From: Curvularia sp. ZM96
Taxonomy: Eukaryota; Ascomycota; Dothideomycetes; Pleosporales; Pleosporaceae
NCBI GenBank assembly: GCA_022457065.1
Contig: JAJGBQ010000007.1
Span: 1,364,001 to 1,428,000, forward strand
DNA length: 64,000 nucleotides
Direction of reading: 5' to 3'
The position numbers and the translations under genes are program-made. Below the pieces are notes generated by a model that did not search any database, was not told the DNA's origin, and saw only the letters and a program-made list of their open reading frames with translations. Position 1 is the first letter of the stretch; every line of letters starts with the position of its first letter. This document shows positions 12,101 through 23,726 of the stretch, piece after piece.

Positions 12101-13368
12101 ACACCCGAAATGTTAGTTAGTTGGATAACATTGGTGTTGCGATACAGGGTCTCCCGGGTTATGGATGCTGCCATGGCAAATATTACAAGAGTGTACAGCA
12201 CAAATGTCAATGCTATGCCGTACAGTGTACCCTTTGGGATAGCTTTACTGGGGTGCTTCAGGTCTCCACTCATACTGGCACCAGCAAGAATGCCTCCTGT
12301 AGCGGGAAAGAGGATGCCAAACAGGTCTTGGAAGTTTTCGCGATGATGAATTACGCTACCTGCGGCGCCACGAGTAAAGTGAGGGAGCAAGTTTTTGCGG
12401 AAGGTGTCGATACTCAGGCCCGTAAACACAATACCTTCCTTGGGCTCAGAAAACGGTGGGTTAAAAATAGCCGATAGGGGAATACTGAGGGTTGCAACAA
12501 GCAGAACAAGTAGCAACCCGTTGCTGCATCGTGCGAACAGCCCGCTGCCAGCTAGGCAGATGACAGTGCACGCAATTAAGACAGTCGTAGCCCACAAGAA
12601 CTGCCACCAAAAGCTTTGGGGCAACCACTCTGCCATGTTGCCTCCGCGGGTACCAAAGTTTTCGATGAGACAGTCGACAAGGCCCACAGCATTCAGAGAG
12701 GTGTTGAAGACGGATCCAAGGTAGTAGACTATGCCAATGCTTCCTCCGAACTCTGGACCGAGGCTTCTTGAGATGAGGTAGTAGGCCCCTCCGCCCCTCA
12801 CAGTGCCGTTTGTGGCAACAGCAGAAATGCTCAAGGTAGTCAGGAGGTTTATAGCGTAGGCAGTAATCAGCATGCCCATCATGCCAACCAATCCAGCTTG
12901 ACCCAGGAGGAAGCCAAAACGCAGAAACATCAAGATGGACAAGACATTGAGCGTAACAGGCACGAAAACACCGGCAAATGTGCCCAGCTTGTCAGTGCCG
13001 CCGACCGGTCTAGGAAAGGCTCCAGGCCGTGGCTTGAAAGATTCGGTGATAGACTGCCTCTTGCCATGACTGATGTGTTGCTGGCCAGAGTCTTCTTGAG
13101 ACGAAGTGAACAAAGCAGAGAACCAACTGCCGATACCTCGCCGTCTTTCTTCCGTCTCTTGCGAGCCATCTAGAGCATTGCCATGCTGCGAATTGGGCGT
13201 TCCGTCATCGGCAAGGAGTGGAGTATCTTCAGTTGGAGGCGGCGAGTGTTGGACAAAGGAGCGTCGGTGCAGACGCTCTCTTTCGTCTTGTGCTGTACGA
13301 GCTGCAAAGTTGGATCTTGCCCTAGGCAACGGACGTCTTGTCAGGTGTTCGTTATCTGCATCGGCCAT
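9149..13368 (-). CDS. vhc1: SLC12-family cation-chloride cotransporter homolog (Vhc1-like)
   Basis: Exons by descending coordinate are 13368-11953, 11894-11805 and 11746-9149, giving 1367 residues. All junctions keep frame, and the 30-codon middle exon encodes a membrane segment. The start at MADADNEH was preferred over a frame ATG 11 codons upstream. The transport core starts near residue 125 (GTFAGVFVPVTLNVLSILMF) and covers about 12 membrane segments to about residue 580. A long cytosolic SLC12 C-terminal domain follows, with an acidic/serine-rich low-complexity insert, and ends SNSMTVTMNL. Yeast Vhc1 is the vacuolar member and moves K+ with Cl-. That location and substrate are inferred here. 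It is divergent to the amino-acid transporter at 14028, so two probable vacuolar transporters share a 659-base promoter region. Confidence 0.9.
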
Positions 13369-14027
13369 GGTCCCGACATGCGTAAGCCTAGCTCCAGGCA
13401 CGTGTTGATGTGGTTACGTCGATGGGGGTCAAAGCTTAAGCGCGGGATCCGCCGATGGTACCTAGGACGTTGTTCCAAGTTTCTCGAGATTATCCAGGGA
13501 GAGGAGTAGGACGCCGGTGAGGAAACCAAATGGCGAGGCGTAGCAGCACTGGACCCGCCTGACGAGCAAATGATGCTGGGGCTGCATGTGTATCAAGCAA
13601 GCATGAAGTCATGGCCATGGTCTGGGAAATCAGTTAGCGCCTTAGCCTCACTCACGTCGAAGACGCAGGGTTTTGGTTCATGGACGTGACTTGGTCATCC
13701 CGCGCCCCACGCGCCCTCCACACGTCTCGCCTTGGCCAAGTGACCTCAGCCTCTCGGCACCGTTCGCTGGCAAGCCAGCCCGTCTCAGTTTTGGTTGCTT
13801 GTTCATCGCGTCCTCTGTTCGACTCGAAACTCGACACACCTCGCGTTTGGCCTGCCGTTCTCCCCCGTGGGCCAGCATCCGTTGCCCATCTTCATTCATT
13901 GCCAAGCTGCTTCTGCAGGTCCCGTATCACAACCTTGCATAGCAGACGCCGATAAGCGAAGCTGCTACTTTTGTTATCGCAACAACTTCGACCTCACAAA
14001 CCATCTTGGTACCACACGCGACGCAAT
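13369..14027. promoter_or_regulatory. Divergent intergenic region between the SLC12 and amino-acid transporter genes
   Basis: These 659 bases between two divergent start codons contain no conserved frame. The right half is C/T-rich on the plus strand, as is common for fungal promoters and leaders. Confidence 0.6.
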
Positions 14028-16352
14028 ATGGCGCCTGAGCGCTCCGCATCCTCGAATCCGCCCGCCGCGTCGTCGTCTTCGGCGCGAGGATCTCGCCAGA
14101 GTTCTCCAGCCGAGGCCCAATCTATCCGCGCAAGCTCGACTGCGAGGCTGGGCTCGTCCATTCCCTCTCTACCCAACGGCTCGCCGGTCATACGCCAGAT
14201 ACCCACTCCCGCCCAGACTGCCAACTCGTCTTCCCTACAGACGCCATTGCCGGGGCGCGCAGACCCAGATTCGTCCCTCCCTGGGCCGTCCGAATCCAAC
14301 CTCTCCTCCGCCTTGAGGGAGTCGTTGGGAAACTCACCTCCACGATTCGGCACACCCCCGATACGCCCGCTTTCTCCAGCCCAGGAAGTGGCTCCTCGTG
14401 GTCCTCCCAGCAACTATGGATCCTTTGACGGCCGTGGTCGCTCACCCGTTCCTTATGAAGACCCAGAGATCGTGCGTCGCCATCTGGTAGGACACTATGC
14501 CTCGCCCAGCAGGTCTCACCGCGGACGGATAGGCGATGATGATGCACAGTCGACAGGCAGGAAGGCCGAAGAGGATGAGGAAGAGTTTTCAAGTCTGCAG
14601 CTTCAGGGTGGTGACATTACGCGGCAGATCTACAGATGGAGCGAACAGCAGCAGGCCGAGGAGCAGGGCAAGATGCAGCGCAGCAAGAGCTTCCACGGCC
14701 CTCGTCGCAAGCCTGGAGACGAGGCGCTGGATATCGACTCTATCCGTCAACCGGGTGGCTTCCGACGCAACTACATTCGCAGAGCCGCAGGCAGTCCTTC
14801 ACCCGCACCTGGGCCAGCTGGGTATGGTACTGTTCAGCAGTCTCGGCAACAGCCTCAAGTCTTTACGAGCAACTTCCTCGAGTTCCTGACTCTGTACGGT
14901 CACTTTGCTGGTGAATCGCTGGAAGAAGATGACGAGGTACTAGGGCCCGACGAGTACTTCTCGTCCGACGCGTTAGACTCTGCAGTGCAAAGCGAGGACG
15001 AGGACAGGGAATATGGCGAGTCGAGTGCTCTGCTCACACCTGGGAAGCGCAGGAGGCGCAAGCCTAAGAAGACGGGCACGGGTTCGCCCACGGGTGCGGC
15101 CTTGCTGCTCCTCAAGTCTTTCGTTGGTACTGGTGTGCTCTTCTTGCCCCGTGCCTTCCTGAACGGTGGCATGCTCTTCTCCAATCTTGTACTTCTCGCC
15201 GTGGCTGGTCTCTCGTATGCGTGTTTCGTCTTGCTCGTGTCCACTCGTCTTGTGGTCGAGCACTCTTTTGGAGACATGGGCTTCCATCTCTATGGAAACT
15301 GGATGCGCAACATGATTAACACGTCGCTTGTCATTTCACAAATCGGTTTCTCGTCGGCCTACATTGTCTTTGTCTCGGAGAATCTACAAGCCTTTGTGCT
15401 CGCCGTGTCCAACTGCAAGACCTTCATCGACATCAAGTATATGATTATGATGCAAATGGTCATCTTCTTGCCGCTATCGCTCTATCGCAACATCAACCAC
15501 ATCCAGAAGCTAGCTTTGGTTGCCGATCTCTTCATCCTCATGGGTCTCGTGTACCTGTACTACTATGATCTCTTCACCATTGTAGACCAAGGCGGCATCT
15601 CCGACATTGCCAGTTTCAACGCTAAAGACTGGACTCTTTTCATCGGTACCGCCATCTTCACCTTTGAAGGCATCGGTCTCATCATCCCCATCCAGACTGG
15701 CATGAAGGAGCCGAAGAGGTTCCCCAAGGTGCTGGGACTCGTCATGATCATCATCACCGTCATCTTCCTTAGCGCCGGTGCCCTTTCCTACGCCGCATTC
15801 GGATCCAAGACCAAGACGGTCGTGCTTCTCAACATGCCCCAGGATAACAAGTTCGTCAACGGCGTCCAGTTCATCTACTCGCTCGCTATCTTGCTCTCTA
15901 CGCCGCTACAAATCTACCCTGCCATTGAAATCACCAGCCAGCAACTCTTCAGCCGAACAGGCAAGTACAATCCTTATGTCAAGTGGAAGAAGAACTTTTT
16001 CCGCTTCTTCATGGTGCTCGTCTGCGCTACGCTTGCCTGGGCTGGTGCGGGTGACTTGGACAAGTTTGTCAGTTTAGTTGGAAGCTTTGCTTGCATCCCG
16101 CTTGTCTTTATTTACCCTGTAAGTTCCTGCCCGAAGAAAACACCAAAGGAGAAATATCATGTACTAACGACTTGCCTTCACTAGCCCATGCTGCACTACC
16201 GAGCTGTTGCACGTACAACCGCCGCTCGTGCCTTCGACGTTCTCTTGTGCATCGTCGGCGCTGTATGCATGGTGTACACGACTACTCTTACCGTCCAGAG
16301 CTGGATTCAAGGCGGCGCTCCAAAGGCGCCTGGATACTGCGACAGCAAGTAA
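14028..16352 (+). CDS. Vacuolar amino-acid transporter, Avt3/Avt4 type
   Basis: Exons 14028-16118 and 16185-16352, giving 752 residues. The intron has GTAAGT, a perfect TACTAAC branch site and TAG. The ATG at 14028 (MAPERSAS) lies 19 codons inside the longest frame and was preferred because the upstream residues look like leader. The first 350 or so residues are serine/proline-rich and probably disordered. The Aa_trans core runs from about residue 356 (LLLLKSFVGTGVLFLPRAF) to the end, with about 11 membrane segments. The Avt3/4 branch exports neutral amino acids from the vacuole. That is family knowledge, and the precise substrates are not visible here. The last exon supplies the conserved YPPMLHYRA segment and the final helix. 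Confidence 0.9.
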
Positions 16353-17623
16353 ACAGCATTTGACTGTTTGGCTGTTGCCCTTTGTGGATACAATCTGTTG
16401 TTGCTGGTTTTTGTTATATCGAGTAAAGTTCTTGCATCACGTGAAGCATTTCAGCGATGGAAATATATATGTCAATTTGAAACTATACGACGCGGGTACC
16501 GGAGGAAAGGGGAAGTCGACACGAAGGAGATATTAGGTGTAAAGATAAATTGGCACTTTTGCATACTGATACTAGAGGTAAAGGCTGCGAGGCTGCTTCC
16601 TCATGCAACCCGAGTTTGGCTGGGTTTGGAATGTAAAGACTAGATTGTTGAATTGGTTTCTCCTTCTCTCATATCTTTCTTTTTTCTTGAAGAAAATAAG
16701 CGTGTGACGATGATGAGATTCGTAGATGTAAGGGCAATTCCGCAAAATATCATCTCGTTCACATAAAAGCTTCAAGTATTCCATAGTTCCCAGCCGAGGC
16801 ACATACACATATGTAACAGCAGGTCCTAGGAAAGGAAAAAGAAAAAGAAACACGTCTATTGGTGACCTTGGCTTGTCTTTCCTCTTCCAAACCACTAGAC
16901 GCACGAGTACCAGAACGTCTGGCGGGAGTGAGAACACGAGGATACCACGAGTCATGGGTGCTGAAATCGGGTTGGATGCGTTTATTTCTCCGAACGAAAA
17001 CGCAGCCGGTGAGCGCGAGCGAATGATGGCAGTGGAAGGGGATGCTTTAACCGCGCTAAACTCATTTCACGACGCTAGTGAAAACGGGTGCCACAGGGAA
17101 TACGAAGGGGAGGGGCATGATGGAAGCCAAGGTTAGTAGGGCGAGTTAGTAACGAGAGACACGAACGGGAGGACATGGTAGGGCGTGTAGGATCGAAAGG
17201 GAATGGGAAGGAGTTACAAGGCTGAAAGGCCGCCAAGGCAACAGGCTGTTGTGCGGCTGAAAAAAGGATGAGTGCAATATGCGCCACGTTTTTTTAGTTT
17301 TCGCCTCGGAGACGAGAAAGTTTGGTGAGATGTAGACGACAAGCGGTCAAGGAGAGAGGAGGAAAAGGCAAATGTGGCCTTTTTGGGAGAATCCGCTCTT
17401 CCTAGCCAAGGGCAGATCAATCGCCCATCGATGGGATTGAGGGTGGGGATGACCATCTACGAAGACCAGTGCTGCCAGGCTTTGTTCCCCCTCCCCTCCC
17501 CTCCCGGCATGCCTTCCTGCTCTAGCTAATCTCACACAAACGTGCAGGTCAGGTCAAGACCCAGCAACGCTAAAGCGGAACAGGAACAAGATATCCTGGT
17601 CCACTCTCCAACTGCCTCACCGT

Positions 17624-17627
17624 GTTG

Positions 17628-17665
<38 letters not shown>
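17624..17665. repeat. (GTT)4(GCT)10 trinucleotide microsatellite
   Basis: Four GTT units run directly into ten GCT units. In the surrounding open frames it would read as polyalanine, threonine or similar, but none of those frames looks genuine, so it is treated as non-coding. Confidence 0.9.
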
Positions 17666-17666
<1 letters not shown>

Positions 17667-18649
17667 AGCAGGAATATGGGCTACAGCTGCACGTTGAGAG
17701 TTGCAGCTGATGATTCGCCCTGTGGCGGGGTAAGCCGACTAACGAGTGGCGTGCCTTTCTAGACCTGGTTTCATTTTTCTGTTGACTTTTTTCTCTTGCA
17801 GCATGCAGGGCAAAGCAACGAGAACAATATGCACGCACAAGAACCAAACGGCTGTCTGTTTCCTTCACCGTCCTGCCTTTTGACACATCGGGGCAGGCGG
17901 GTGGAGAGCTGGAGGGCGGGTAAAGCTCCGCCGTTAGTGGGACCACTCCGTTCGTGTTCTTGTTTTGTTTTGATGTTTTTTTGTTTTTACGTTGCTGTTG
18001 TGTCTTTGCATATATGTAATATGTATGTATGCATGCGGTGGCAGCTTGCAAATTGACAAGAAAAAAGGATCACTGTTGATCGACGGGCTGACGATGCGTC
18101 GTGTTTACTTAGCACTGCATTGGGAGCTGCAAAAGCCGGAACTGCTGACGTAGCCGGTACAAGTCGTGTATAGGGGAGGGGTATTGGCGAACGCCCGCCC
18201 TGACTACAGAATTAGCAATACCTCCCGTAAGCTCCTGGGAACATTGGTCATGGACACGACGATATGGTAGTATTGAATAGAGCATTCCTGGTATTTCGAG
18301 GTGCCAATCGTCGAGGCGTGGGGCTAGTGTTTCTATTTTGGAGGTGCTGCGCCTCGCGGTCCCTGAGCAGCGATGGGATATTGGGCGATGGATCCAGGAA
18401 CAGCGACGGGCGAGTGTCCCACTATTGGCCGCAGCGAGGCTCGCGGAATCCGAGAGACAGGGCCCATGACAGTTGCAGGCGTGCAGGGCTCATGGCATGG
18501 CGTACGAGCTTCAGGTAAAGCATCACCGTCTGGCGGCGTTTGGGGTGGGCTGCGAGCGATGCATGGGCGAGACTAGCAAGGTGGAGTGGAGAAGGGCGCC
18601 GCTGGGGCATGCTCAGTGCTTGGCTTGAGACGTATAAGTCAAACACACC

Positions 18650-18720
18650 ACCGCTCTTTCCTCTCCTCTCATACCCGGTTCCTCTTCTCTCCTCCCTCCC
18701 CTTGCCTTTGTCCTGCTGTG
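18650..18720 (+). promoter_or_regulatory. Pyrimidine-rich tract upstream of gfa1
   Basis: A nearly uninterrupted C/T run on the plus strand about 75-145 bases before the gfa1 ATG. Such CT-rich blocks usually sit next to transcription starts of highly expressed filamentous-fungal genes. Assignment is by position and composition only. Confidence 0.45.
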
Positions 18721-18795
18721 CTGCCAATTGCCATCCCCGACATCCGCACAATCGCTTTCTGTTCATAATCGACTCCCTTCTTTCGTTTCTTCGCC

Positions 18796-21156
18796 ATGTG
18801 GTAAGTTCCCACTGCCCCACCCCGGACCTGCGAAGCTCCACCGGCAGCAACACATGGACGGCGACAAAGCAGAAAGTGAAAAGGCCCTGAAGCTGACAAG
18901 TCATTGCCCAACAGCGGAATCTTCGGTTACATCAACTACTTGGTGGAGAAGGACAGGAAGTACATTCTTGACACATTGATCAATGGTGAGTTGTGGTGCC
19001 GCTCAATCCCTGGTGCAGCAGCAGCTTGGGTCTGTTGAGGACGGCGGAGGTCCAGACCGACAATGGCTAACATTGCTTTTTCTCACTGCACAGGTCTGCA
19101 ACGTCTAGAGTACCGCGGTTATGACTCTGCCGGTCTCGCCGTCGACGGTGACAAGAAGAACGAGGTCTACGCCGTCAAGGAGGTCGGCAAGGTCGCCTCA
19201 CTGAAGAAGCTCGTCGAGGAGCAGAACTTTGACCTCAACAAGGTCTTCGACTCGCACGCCGGCATTGCCCACACACGATGGGCGACCCACGGTCCTCCTT
19301 CGCGTGTCAACTGCCACCCCCACAGGTATGTTCTTTCTGGCTCTCCTCACTGCATGCCCACATGCTAACGCCCCGCCGCCAGGTCCGACCCCAACTGGGA
19401 GTTTGCCGTCGTCCACAACGGAATCATCACAAACTACAAGGAACTCAAGACTCTGCTTGAGAGCAAGGGCTTCAAGTTCGAGACGGAGACGGATACCGAG
19501 GCCATTGCCAAGCTCACAAAGTACATCTACACCGAGCACCCAGACCTGAGCTTCCCATCGCTCGTCAAGGCCGTCATCAAGGAGCTCCAGGGTGCCTTTG
19601 GTCTTCTTGTCAAGTCTGTCCACTACCCCCATGAGGTTGTGGCTGCCCGCAAGGGTTCTCCCCTTGTTATCGGTGTGCGGACACAGAAGAAGATGAAGGT
19701 CGACTTTGTCGATGTCGAGTACAACGACGAGGGTGCTGCTCTTCCCGCTGAGAGCGCCTCCCACAACGTTGCCTTGAAGAAGTCCAACAACTTGCTCGCT
19801 CCCCCAGACAAGTCGCTCCTCCACCGATCGCAATCCCGCGCTTTCCTCTCCGACGACGGTGCCCCTATGCCCACCGAGTTCTTCCTCTCCTCCGACCCAT
19901 CCTCCATTGTCGAGCACACCAAGAAGGTCCTGTACCTCGAGGACGACGACATTGCACACATCCATGAGGGTTCGCTGAACATCCACCGTCTGCACAAGGA
20001 TGACGGATCGTCCAACGTCCGTACCATCCAGACCCTGGAGATCCAGCTCCAGGAGATCATGAAGGGCCGCTTCGACCACTTCATGCAAAAGGAAATTTTC
20101 GAGCAGCCTGAGTCCGTCGTCAACGCTATGCGTGGACGTCTCGACCCCGTCAACAAGACGGTCACACTGGGTGGCCTCCGTCAGTACATCTCTACCATCA
20201 GGCGATGCAGGAGAATCATCTTCATTGCCTGCGGTACTTCGTACCACTCTTGCATGGCTGTTCGTGGTGTCTTTGAGGAGCTTACTGAGATCCCAATTGC
20301 CGTCGAGTTGGCTTCTGACTTCCTTGACCGCCAAGCACCCGTCTTCCGTGACGACACTTGCGTCTTCGTCTCCCAGTCTGGTGAGACTGCCGACTCTCTC
20401 GGTGCTCTCCGCTACTGCTTGGAGCGCGGTGCCTTGACTGTTGGTATCGTCAACGTTGTCGGTTCCTCCATCTCTCTCCTCACTCACTGCGGTGTCCACA
20501 TCAACGCCGGTCCCGAAATCGGTGTTGCCTCTACCAAGGCCTACACTTCGCAGTTCGTCTGCATGGTCATGTTCGCTCTCTCCCTTAGTGAGGACCGTGC
20601 ATCCAAGCAGAAGAGGCGTGAGGAGATTGTCGAGGGTCTCGGCAAGATTTCCGACCAGTTCAGGGAGGTGCTCAAGCTCGACCAGCCCATCAAGAAGCTC
20701 TGCGAGAGGTTCAAGAACCAGAAGTCTCTGCTCCTGCTCGGACGTGGCTCTCAGCACGCCACTGCCCTTGAGGGTGCCCTGAAGATCAAGGAAATCTCAT
20801 ACCTCCACTGCGAGGCCGTCATGTCTGGAGAGCTCAAGCACGGTGTCTTGGCTCTCGTCGACGAGAACCTCCCCATTGTCATGATCCTGACCCGCGACGA
20901 CATCTTCGCCAAGTCGCTCAACGCATACCAGCAGGTCATTGCCCGCAGCGGCCGTCCGATCATCATCTGCAACGAGAACGATCCCGAGTTCCCTGCTGAC
21001 AAGACGGACAAGATCGAGGTCCCCAAGAACGTCGACGTTCTCCAGGGTCTCATCAACGTCATCCCCCTGCAGCTCATGTCGTACTGGATGGCGGTTGCCG
21101 AGGGCGTCAATGTCGACATGCCCCGTAACCTTGCCAAGTCGGTCACTGTTGAGTAA
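18796..21156 (+). CDS. gfa1: Glutamine:fructose-6-phosphate aminotransferase (isomerizing)
   Basis: Exons 18796-18800, 18915-18985, 19094-19325 and 19383-21156, giving 693 residues. The first exon contributes only ATGTG, and the Cys2 codon is split across the intron to give MCGIFGY. Cys2 is the N-terminal nucleophile of the glutaminase domain (about 2-300), which also shows HTRWATHG and NCHPH. Two SIS isomerase domains start near residues 377 (CGTSYHS) and 550 (GRGSQHATALEGALKIKE). The protein ends NLAKSVTVE, as the family does. It makes glucosamine-6-phosphate, the committed cytosolic step to UDP-GlcNAc and chitin. Eukaryotic enzymes are feedback-inhibited by UDP-GlcNAc. Length matches yeast Gfa1. 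Confidence 0.97.
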
Positions 21157-21664
21157 GCAAGCGGTTGTATGATTTACATGGCGTTCTCTGGGATAGAGAA
21201 GTTATGTACAGTTTGGGTTTGAACTGGACCCGGGATTATGAATGGAAGCTTTGGATGTAGCTTATGTGTATGGCACTGAACTTTACGATATCTAGGATGC
21301 GGGGCAATGGGTCTTGAGCCACTTCTGGTACTAGACGGAATAAACACAATATCTCTTCATTACTCTTTTCCTTTTGCTTGTGATTGTGCATTTGAAGGTG
21401 ATGTCGGCGTCGCACATTTTGGTGAAGGTCTTGGCCATTGCGCAGCATCTGACACCCCTGTTCCGATGACACCATCGCAAGAAATGGGATCCCTGCTCTC
21501 TCGGTTGCGGGGCAGCCTCATGGGTAGTGCGCCCGTTCCTGCATCCTTGAACCCGCCCTGACAAGCAGGCTGACAATACCCAGCCCACTCCGGAGCCACC
21601 GACTCATTCACCTTTACGTTCCTCATCCTCAACACACCCACCTGCATATATACGGATATTTACC
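21157..21664. other. Intergenic region gfa1-rib4
   Basis: These 508 bases hold the gfa1 3' end and the rib4 promoter. I see no conserved frame or RNA. Confidence 0.5.
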
Positions 21665-22463
21665 ATGGCATCTCTCAAAGGTCCCGGCGCGCCCAAGACG
21701 TACGATGGTCCGTAGCTCTCGCATAGCACTGCCAACCCCGCCCCCACCACCGCTACAATCCCCAACCGCCTTCGGAGCTGCATGCTGACGGCACATGAAC
21801 AGGCTCTGGGCTACGCATCGGCATCGTCCACGCACGATGGAACACCAAGATTATCGACGCTTTGCTCGAGGGCACAAGGAAGAAGCTGAGGGAAGCCGGT
21901 GTTAAGGATGAGAACGTGGTCGTGCAGAGTGTACCTGGAAGCTACGAGTTGCCGTACGCTGTCAAGCAGTATGTGAACCATGCTTCTCTTGTTGGCTATG
22001 CAGAATATATTGTACCAAAAGGAACTAAGCTAACAGTCAGCGCAATAGACTATACTCGGCATCCCAAATCCAATCCTCCAACACGGGCGTCGTAGGCGCA
22101 GCGGCTGACCTACTTGGCTCCACATCCGACCTGACGGCGCTCACTGGGCAATCCACCAAGATATCCAACCAGCCGTTCGATGCTATAGTCGCCATTGGTG
22201 TGCTCATCAAGGGAGAGACAATGCACTTTGAGTACATTGCAGACGCTGTCAGCCATGGTCTTATGAGGCTGCAGCTGGACAACAATGTGCCCGTCATCTT
22301 TGGGCTGTTGACGCTGTTGAGTGACGAACAGGGGCTCATGAGAGCGGGCATTGGAGGAAGCGATGGCAAGTCTGGACATAACCATGGAGAGGACTGGGGC
22401 AGTGCAGCGGTTGAGCTGGGTGTCAAGAGGAAGGGATGGGTCGAGGGCAAGTTTGTGGAGTAA
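21665..22463 (+). CDS. rib4: 6,7-dimethyl-8-ribityllumazine synthase
   Basis: Exons 21665-21707, 21803-21968 and 22049-22463, giving 207 residues. The first donor reads GTCCGT, weaker than the others, but both flanking phases agree and the joined sequence is collinear with the family. Key motifs are GIVHARWN near the N-terminus, VPGSYELPYAVKQ (substrate loop) and GVLIKGETMHFEYI with the catalytic-loop histidine. The enzyme condenses the ribityl-diaminouracil intermediate with dihydroxybutanone phosphate, the penultimate step of riboflavin synthesis. It is absent from animals. A Gly/Ser/Asp-rich insert with HNHGEDWG near the C-terminus appears, as in other fungal forms. The same-strand neighbour gfa1 is probably unrelated functionally. 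Confidence 0.95.
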
Positions 22464-23726
22464 ATAGTTTACACACAGGGAGATACGGATGAGGATATCA
22501 GGGTAACATTGGGCGTATATACCCAAAAGAAAAATGAAATGTCATCTGGATTATGAGCAGGCACATACTTCGGCCCTTGTCCACGATCTTGGGCTTTGCT
22601 CTGCGCGCATATTTCCATTGGGTCCGGAAACTTGGTGTCACATGCAGCAGACGTGGTGCAATTGCATGCGCTCCGCGACTATGAACGTCATCACATGCTA
22701 TTTACTCGATAGAATAGCATTGCCTTGAGGTCATAGATGGCTTTTTCATATATTTTCTCCTTGTGCTGCTGCCGTGTTAAGGTCTTTCTCAGGCTGTGTG
22801 GCCGTGCTAGCGTGGCTGCAGGCGCAAATCGAGCGATGACGCCGGCAGGGCTGGCACAACAAGGCATGTCTGGTACGTGCTCTCGTGAAGCTGGCTGCGC
22901 AATTGTGAGATGTGGCCTTGAGATGGCAGTTTCAGGCAGTAATAGATGAAGGGCCTTATGCGACCGTGCTGACCAAGTCCGAAAGACGCATTGCCAGAGA
23001 AGAGTCGAGTTGAAGAAGGATGGTTGGCAATTAAAGCACTCTCCTTTTCTCTGCTAAGGGCCGCTAGCTTGGCAGCCGGGATCCGCAACCTCACCTTGGA
23101 ACCTCAGATTCCTGAATAACCAACCTCACTCAACACCAGCCCCATCTGTGCGAGACGAGCGCCGAGGACTGGATCGCGCATCTCATCTGCTTACCTTGCC
23201 ATTCTCTTTTCCCCCTTTCCGCCCCTGTCCGGTCCGCCTGACACGTCTTCACCGCGCAGGTGCGCGTTGTTCCCTACAGCAGCCCTGTTACAGGCCTGCC
23301 GCTGCATCGAGTACTCCAGCTCGTAGCGCCGCCCCTGCCCACTCTTCGTCTACCACTCGCCGTCATACAAGCATGGAGGGAGCACACGCGTGCTAATACA
23401 AAAAGCTGATCGGTACTGAGGTGCGCTGTCACGGTGTAGCCATCAGAAACTGGGTCTGCATACCAGGTCCATGACAGGAAAATCAAGCGGCGAAAAAGAC
23501 GACCGGTGACTACGGCAAACAGCTCCGTAACGCGGAAACTCGCTCATCTCTTCATACCCAGCGTGGGCTGTTGTGGCGACGACAGTAGGAAAACGGGTGG
23601 CATTGGGAACAGGATTACAGGACCCAGGAACGATGCGCAGCGCCCTAGCCATCTGCTAGAGGACGTTGACTCGACTTCCTCCGCCCCTACGGTTACCTCG
23701 TCCACCGCCTCCGCCCTCCTTCAACC
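22464..23726. other. Intergenic region rib4-set1
   Basis: About 1.26 kb without a conserved frame. It must contain the rib4 3' end and the set1 promoter and leader. Short open frames on both strands show no family resemblance. Confidence 0.5.

Larger units (their letters stand above)
16353..18795. other. Long gene-free region upstream of gfa1
   Basis: These 2.4 kb contain no conserved protein. Open frames here are short, overlap on both strands and show no family signature. Visible structure is a GTT/GCT microsatellite (17624-17665) and, just before gfa1, a pyrimidine-dense tract at about 18650-18720 typical of strongly expressed fungal promoters. The region probably contains the 3' end of the transporter transcript and an extended gfa1 promoter or leader. 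Confidence 0.6.

Noticed and set aside
17617..18051. 144-codon minus-strand frame with polyalanine end
   Set aside because: The polyalanine comes from the GCT microsatellite, and the rest has no conserved character.
19198..20757. 519-codon open frame on the minus strand across gfa1
   Set aside because: It is the antisense shadow of the strongly codon-biased gfa1 exon 4. The product is Leu/Val/Glu-repetitive with no family signature.
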